From NCBI GenBank assembly GCA_023864145.1, contig JAIVER010000070.1, forward strand, positions 1 through 6,659: a stretch of DNA of 6,659 nt, in the 5' to 3' direction. This DNA comes from Thiohalomonas sp. GTDB lineage: Bacteria; Pseudomonadota; Gammaproteobacteria; GRL18. The translations under genes were made by a program, and so were the position numbers. A model generated the notes under the pieces. That model did no database searches, was not told where the DNA came from, and worked only from the letters and a program-made list of their open reading frames with translations. Positions 5,587 through 6,659 of the stretch are shown in pieces; position 1 is the stretch's first letter, and every line of letters begins with the position of its first letter.

Positions 5587-6535
5587 ATGTCAATCAATAA
5601 AATCGAATATCAGAAAGGCTATAGTATGTTTGATTTTATCAACAATTATGGCACTGAAGAACAGTGTGAAGCTGCATTGTTCAATTGGCGATGGCCTCAG
5701 GGTTTCGTGTGTTTTTCATGCAAACATACTCACTATTGTCATCTTAAAAGTCGCAATTTATTCCAATGTAATAAATGTCACTATCAAGCTTCACTTACCA
5801 GCAATACATTGTTTTCAAAGACCAAACTACCTTTAACAGTTTGGTTTATGGCCATGCACTTAGTGACTCAATCTAAAACAAGTGTCTCTGCACTTGAGCT
5901 TAAAAGACAGCTTGGTGTTAATTACAAAACTGCTTGGTCAATCAGGCACAAACTCCTCCAAGGCATGAAAAGAGTTCAATGATCTATCACCCATATCAGG
6001 GGTTATACAACTAGATGATGTTTACTGGGGTGGTGAGCATCGAGGGGGAAAAAGAGGTAGAGGTTCAGAGAACAAGACACCTTTTGTTACTGCTGTATCA
6101 GTGAGCGAAGAAGGGGACCCGCTTCAAATAAAGATGACTGTCGTTGATGGCTTTAAATCAAAGACCATCGAAGCTTGGGCTAAGAAGCATTTAGCCATTG
6201 AAAGCGAGGTTACTTCTGACAAACTAGCCTGGTTTACCTCTGTTACGAAAGCAGGTTGTAGCCATACTCGAATAAAGTGTGGAGGAAATCTAGAGCTACT
6301 TGATAGTAAAGAGTTTAAATGGGTAAATACAATGATTGGAAATGTAAAAACAGCTTTAACAGGCACGTGTCATTCAATCAATTCGAAGCATTTACCGAGA
6401 TATTTAGCAGAATTTTGTTTTAGATTTAACCATCGGTATAACTTAAGAAACCTGCTTCCACTATTAGGTGAAATAATGGTTAAAACTCCACCGATGCCCA
6501 AGAAGTATTTAAAGATGGCGGAGTCTTATGGCTAA
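5587..6535 (+). pseudogene. IS1595-family transposase, split by a +1 frameshift
   Basis: The first frame (5587-5982, 131 codons) carries the IS1595 zinc ribbon, with Cys42-x2-Cys45 and Cys61-x2-Cys64. It is followed by a helical DNA-binding part (SKTKLPLTVWFMAMHLVTQSK; VNYKTAWSIRHKLLQGMK). The second frame, open from 5972 to TAA 6533-6535, holds the ISXO2-like catalytic domain: VIQLDDVYWGGEHRGGKRGRG with the first Asp, then SDKLAWF with the second Asp, then FKWVNTMIGNVK where the third catalytic position is expected (several IS1595 groups use Asn there), and the tail HLPRYLAEFCFRFN. Homology passes from one frame to the other at AAAA 5968-5971. Dropping one A restores a 315-residue protein of normal family length. 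The change needed is +1, not the -1 of known programmed IS frameshifts, so I read it as an inactivating insertion or a sequencing error. Confidence 0.88.
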
Positions 6536-6540
6536 TCAGG
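6529..6540 (-). repeat. IS1595 right terminal inverted repeat
   Basis: TGGCTAATCAGG is the perfect reverse complement of 5501-5512. The transposase stop codon TAA (6533-6535) lies within it. Confidence 0.92.
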
Positions 6541-6548
6541 AAGTTTTT
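6541..6548 (+). repeat. 8-bp target-site duplication, right (AAGTTTTT)
   Basis: This is identical to 5493-5500 and abuts the right inverted end of the IS1595 element. Confidence 0.9.
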
Positions 6549-6571
6549 TAGATATATAGTTGATTATCCAC
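6549..6571. other. Residual host strip between the two IS elements
   Basis: These 23 bases are all that remains between the IS1595 target copy and the right IS630 end. Before IS1595 arrived, the right IS630 end lay about 40 bases after the stop codon of the last sugar gene. Confidence 0.7.
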
Positions 6572-6659
6572 TATACCCAATCAACTTGAAAATGCAGGAT
6601 CGAACACTTGGAAATTATCATTAATTCGAGAATCTAATGATTTTCCAATGCTCGGTAAA
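6572..6659 (-). mobile_element. IS630-like element, 3' end (right, inverted copy)
   Basis: This is the reverse complement of 66-153 with one mismatch, and runs off the window end. Its 3' end faces the sugar operon, as does the left copy's, so the two IS630 elements bracket the region in inverted orientation. Confidence 0.9.
6572..6659. repeat. 88-bp inverted repeat, right arm
   Basis: This segment pairs with 66-153; the only difference is C at 6634 against A at 91. Confidence 0.95.
6581..6659 (-). CDS. IS630-family transposase, C-terminal fragment (right copy)
   Basis: The minus strand frame enters from beyond the window and ends at TGA (6583-6581). The visible 25 residues run LPSIGKSLDSR then INDNFQVFDPAFSS. 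They equal the tail of the left copy except for Asp instead of Asn in KSL(D/N)SR. No catalytic residues are visible. The near identity points to recent copies of one active element in the genome. Confidence 0.75.
   Translation of the reverse strand, partial: LPSIGKSLDSRINDNFQVFDPAFSS

Larger units (their letters stand above)
5501..6540 (+). mobile_element. Complete IS1595-family insertion sequence, 1040 bp
   Basis: The element is bounded by CCTGATTAGCCA (5501-5512) and its perfect reverse complement (6529-6540). A further CTCC (5518-5521) matches at the same spacing from the right end. It is flanked by perfect 8-bp duplications. It carries one transposase gene on the + strand, broken by a frameshift, whose stop codon lies inside the right inverted end. 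The length and the single zinc-ribbon plus ISXO2-like transposase fit the IS1595 family, possibly the ISSod11-like group. A second CCTGATTA at 5532-5539 repeats part of the terminal motif just inside the left end. Confidence 0.93.

Noticed and set aside
5960..5985. Programmed -1 frameshift making a fused transposase, as in IS1 or IS3
   Set aside because: The second frame needs a +1 shift at AAAA, there is no A6G-type slippery run, and IS1595 transposases are normally encoded in one frame.
6124..6366. Minus strand frame of 80 codons in the IS1595 element
   Set aside because: It is antisense to the catalytic half of the transposase, whose residues clearly match the family.

Overview
The window is AT-rich bacterial DNA, most likely from a gammaproteobacterium. 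The evidence is the close resemblance of two genes to enterobacterial ArnB and to the decarboxylase half of ArnA, and the kinds of insertion sequence present. I cannot name the genus. No rRNA, tRNA or CRISPR array is visible.

Layout. (1) Positions 1-153 are the 3' end of an IS630-like insertion sequence whose transposase reads inward on the + strand. (2) Positions 154-1395 hold no convincing gene. This stretch contains short, possibly decayed ORFs, including two overlapping ORFs at 637-874, and ends in an upstream region with a diverged direct repeat and a candidate promoter. (3) Positions 1396-5483 hold four closely spaced + strand genes that look like one operon: an ArnB-like PLP sugar aminotransferase, a stand-alone ArnA-type UDP-glucuronate decarboxylase (UDP-4-keto-pentose synthase), a small GT-A-like putative glycosyltransferase, and a Gfo/Idh/MocA-fold protein. 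(4) Positions 5501-6540 are a complete 1040-bp IS1595-family element with 12-bp perfect inverted ends and a perfect 8-bp target duplication. Its transposase gene is split by a +1 frameshift. (5) Positions 6572-6659 are a second IS630 3' end in inverted orientation, matching 66-153 with one difference in 88 bases.

How the genes may work together. The decarboxylase would oxidise and decarboxylate UDP-glucuronate to a UDP-4-keto-pentose. The aminotransferase would then make a UDP-4-amino-4-deoxy-pentose (UDP-Ara4N-like). The putative glycosyltransferase could transfer the sugar. There is no ArnA formyltransferase domain and no ArnC, ArnD or ArnT here, so this is not the standard lipid A Ara4N operon. 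The last gene keeps the oxidoreductase fold but lacks the usual catalytic Lys, Asp and His at their expected positions, so its role is open. The sugar-gene block lies between IS elements and looks like an accessory island. Both window ends lie inside the same repeat, so the window may also be a contig that broke at repeat copies.
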